A DNA stretch of 6,039 bases, taken from contig WLNV01000102.1 of the NCBI GenBank assembly GCA_009699615.1, positions 1 through 6,039 on the forward strand, in the 5' to 3' direction. The notes beneath the pieces were generated by a model. It did no database searches. It was not told the origin of the DNA and was given only the letters and a program-made list of their open reading frames with translations. A program made the translations under genes and the position numbers. This document shows positions 5,309-6,039 of the stretch, one piece after another. The DNA comes from Actinomycetota bacterium (GTDB lineage Bacteria; Actinomycetota; Thermoleophilia; Solirubrobacterales; Solirubrobacteraceae). Each line of letters begins with the position of its first letter. Within the stretch, counting starts at the first letter, position 1.

Positions 5309-6039
5309 CCGCAGGCCGCGGCGATGTCCTGGCCGCGCGTGAGGCGCACCGTTGCGCCGATGCCGTTTGACTCCAAGGTGCTCTGGAACGCGTCGATGGC
5401 TGCCCGTGACGAGCCCTCGTAGGGCGAGCCGGTCGGGTTGTACGGAATCAGGTTGATCTTGTAGCGCTTTGGGTCCAGCAGCGCGGCCAGCTCTACCGCC
5501 TGCTCGTAACGATCGTTGACGCCTGCCAGCATGACGTACTCAATGAAGGTCATCCGACGGCGCGCCTCATAGTGGCGGTCGCAGGCAGCCAGCACCTCGG
5601 CGATTGGGTAGCGATCGTTGACAGCCATGATCTCGCTGCGGAGCGCGTCATTGGGGGCGTGCAATGAGAGCGCAAGGCGGATTGGCCGGGGCTGCTCGGC
5701 GAGCGCATCAATCCCTGGCGCCCAGCCGACGGTCGAGATCGCCGTACGGCGGCTAGTGATTCCCAGGTCGGGAAGCAGGTCGCAGGCCGCCAGCACGTTG
5801 TCGAGGTTCATCATCGGCTCTCCCATGCCCATGAAGACGCAGTGGTTGACGTCGCCAAGGCGGCGGAAGTGGAGCGCCTGATCGATGATCTCGGCGGCAG
5901 TCAAGTTGCGACCGAACTTCATCGCGCCGGTTGCGCAGAAGGTGCAACTCAAGGGGCAGCCGGATTGCGACGAGAGGCAGAGAGAGCGACGCCCGTCGCG
6001 ATAGCTCATCAGCACCGCTTCGACCGGGCGGCCGTCGGC
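5278..6039 (-). CDS. rlmN: Dual-specificity RNA methyltransferase RlmN, 5' end cut by the window
   Basis: Radical-SAM enzyme that methylates C2 of adenosine 2503 in 23S rRNA and, in some bacteria, A37 of certain tRNAs. The frame is open to the window edge and reads ADGRPVEAVLMSYRDGRRS, so the ATG at 6015 is internal; 253 residues are visible out of a usual total of roughly 350. Numbered from the edge: C28-PLS-C32-TF-C35 is the CxxxCxxC motif holding the 4Fe-4S cluster, MGMGEP (70-75) is the SAM-binding GEP motif, and LALSLHAPND (122-131) and INLIPYNPT (195-203) are typical of the family. C243 in RGQDIAAACGQL matches the C-terminal cysteine methylated during the reaction (C355 in E. coli), and C21, seven residues before C28, matches the second catalytic cysteine (C118). 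The gene is convergent with scpB and overlaps it by 31 bases. The missing N-terminal domain lies outside the window. Confidence 0.97.
   Translation of the reverse strand, partial: ADGRPVEAVLMSYRDGRRSLCLSSQSGCPLSCTFCATGAMKFGRNLTAAEIIDQALHFRRLGDVNHCVFMGMGEPMMNLDNVLAACDLLPDLGITSRRTAISTVGWAPGIDALAEQPRPIRLALSLHAPNDALRSEIMAVNDRYPIAEVLAACDRHYEARRRMTFIEYVMLAGVNDRYEQAVELAALLDPKRYKINLIPYNPTGSPYEGSSRAAIDAFQSTLESNGIGATVRLTRGQDIAAACGQLAANALAG

Noticed and set aside
5270..5320. Bidirectional intrinsic terminator between scpB and rlmN
   Set aside because: The region codes in both directions and I see no convincing stem-loop followed by a T-run on either strand.

Overview
The window is a densely packed, GC-rich bacterial chromosomal segment made up almost entirely of housekeeping genes. 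It most likely comes from an actinobacterium, plausibly the Thermoleophilia/Solirubrobacterales branch. The reasons are the FtsZ N-terminal context (SYLAVIKVVGVGGGG) and its C-terminal tail (DDDLDIPSFLK), GTG starts, few Shine-Dalgarno sequences and codons rich in G/C at the third position. The lineage call is an inference from family resemblance, not from a search.

Layout: six genes run on the + strand with almost no space between them. They are ftsZ (5' end outside the window, to 1090), gcvH (1104-1490), trpS (1537-2556), an MFS efflux-type transporter (2560-3714), scpA (3711-4472) and scpB (4469-5308). The spacings are 13, 46 and 3 bases, then two 4-base stop/start overlaps (GTGA and ATGA), so the run looks like one transcription unit with translational coupling towards its end. 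Facing it on the - strand is rlmN (5278 to beyond 6039), whose 3' end overlaps the 3' end of scpB by 31 bases. Both outer genes are cut by the window edges. No gene-free stretch longer than 46 bases exists, and I see no RNA genes, mobile elements, CRISPR arrays or convincing terminators.

How the genes fit together: ftsZ (division ring) and scpA-scpB (the kleisin and winged-helix partners of the SMC condensin) link division with chromosome organisation. trpS and rlmN serve translation. gcvH (lipoyl carrier of the glycine cleavage system) and the MFS transporter have no obvious functional link and appear to be passengers in the operon.

I found no evidence of a novel system. The points most worth a second look are the long acidic, internally repeated tail of ScpB and its antiparallel overlap with the catalytic end of rlmN, the KMSTT variant of the TrpS KMSKS loop, a GTG start buried inside a Shine-Dalgarno-like sequence for the transporter, and the lone gcvH and transporter genes placed between ftsZ and scpAB.
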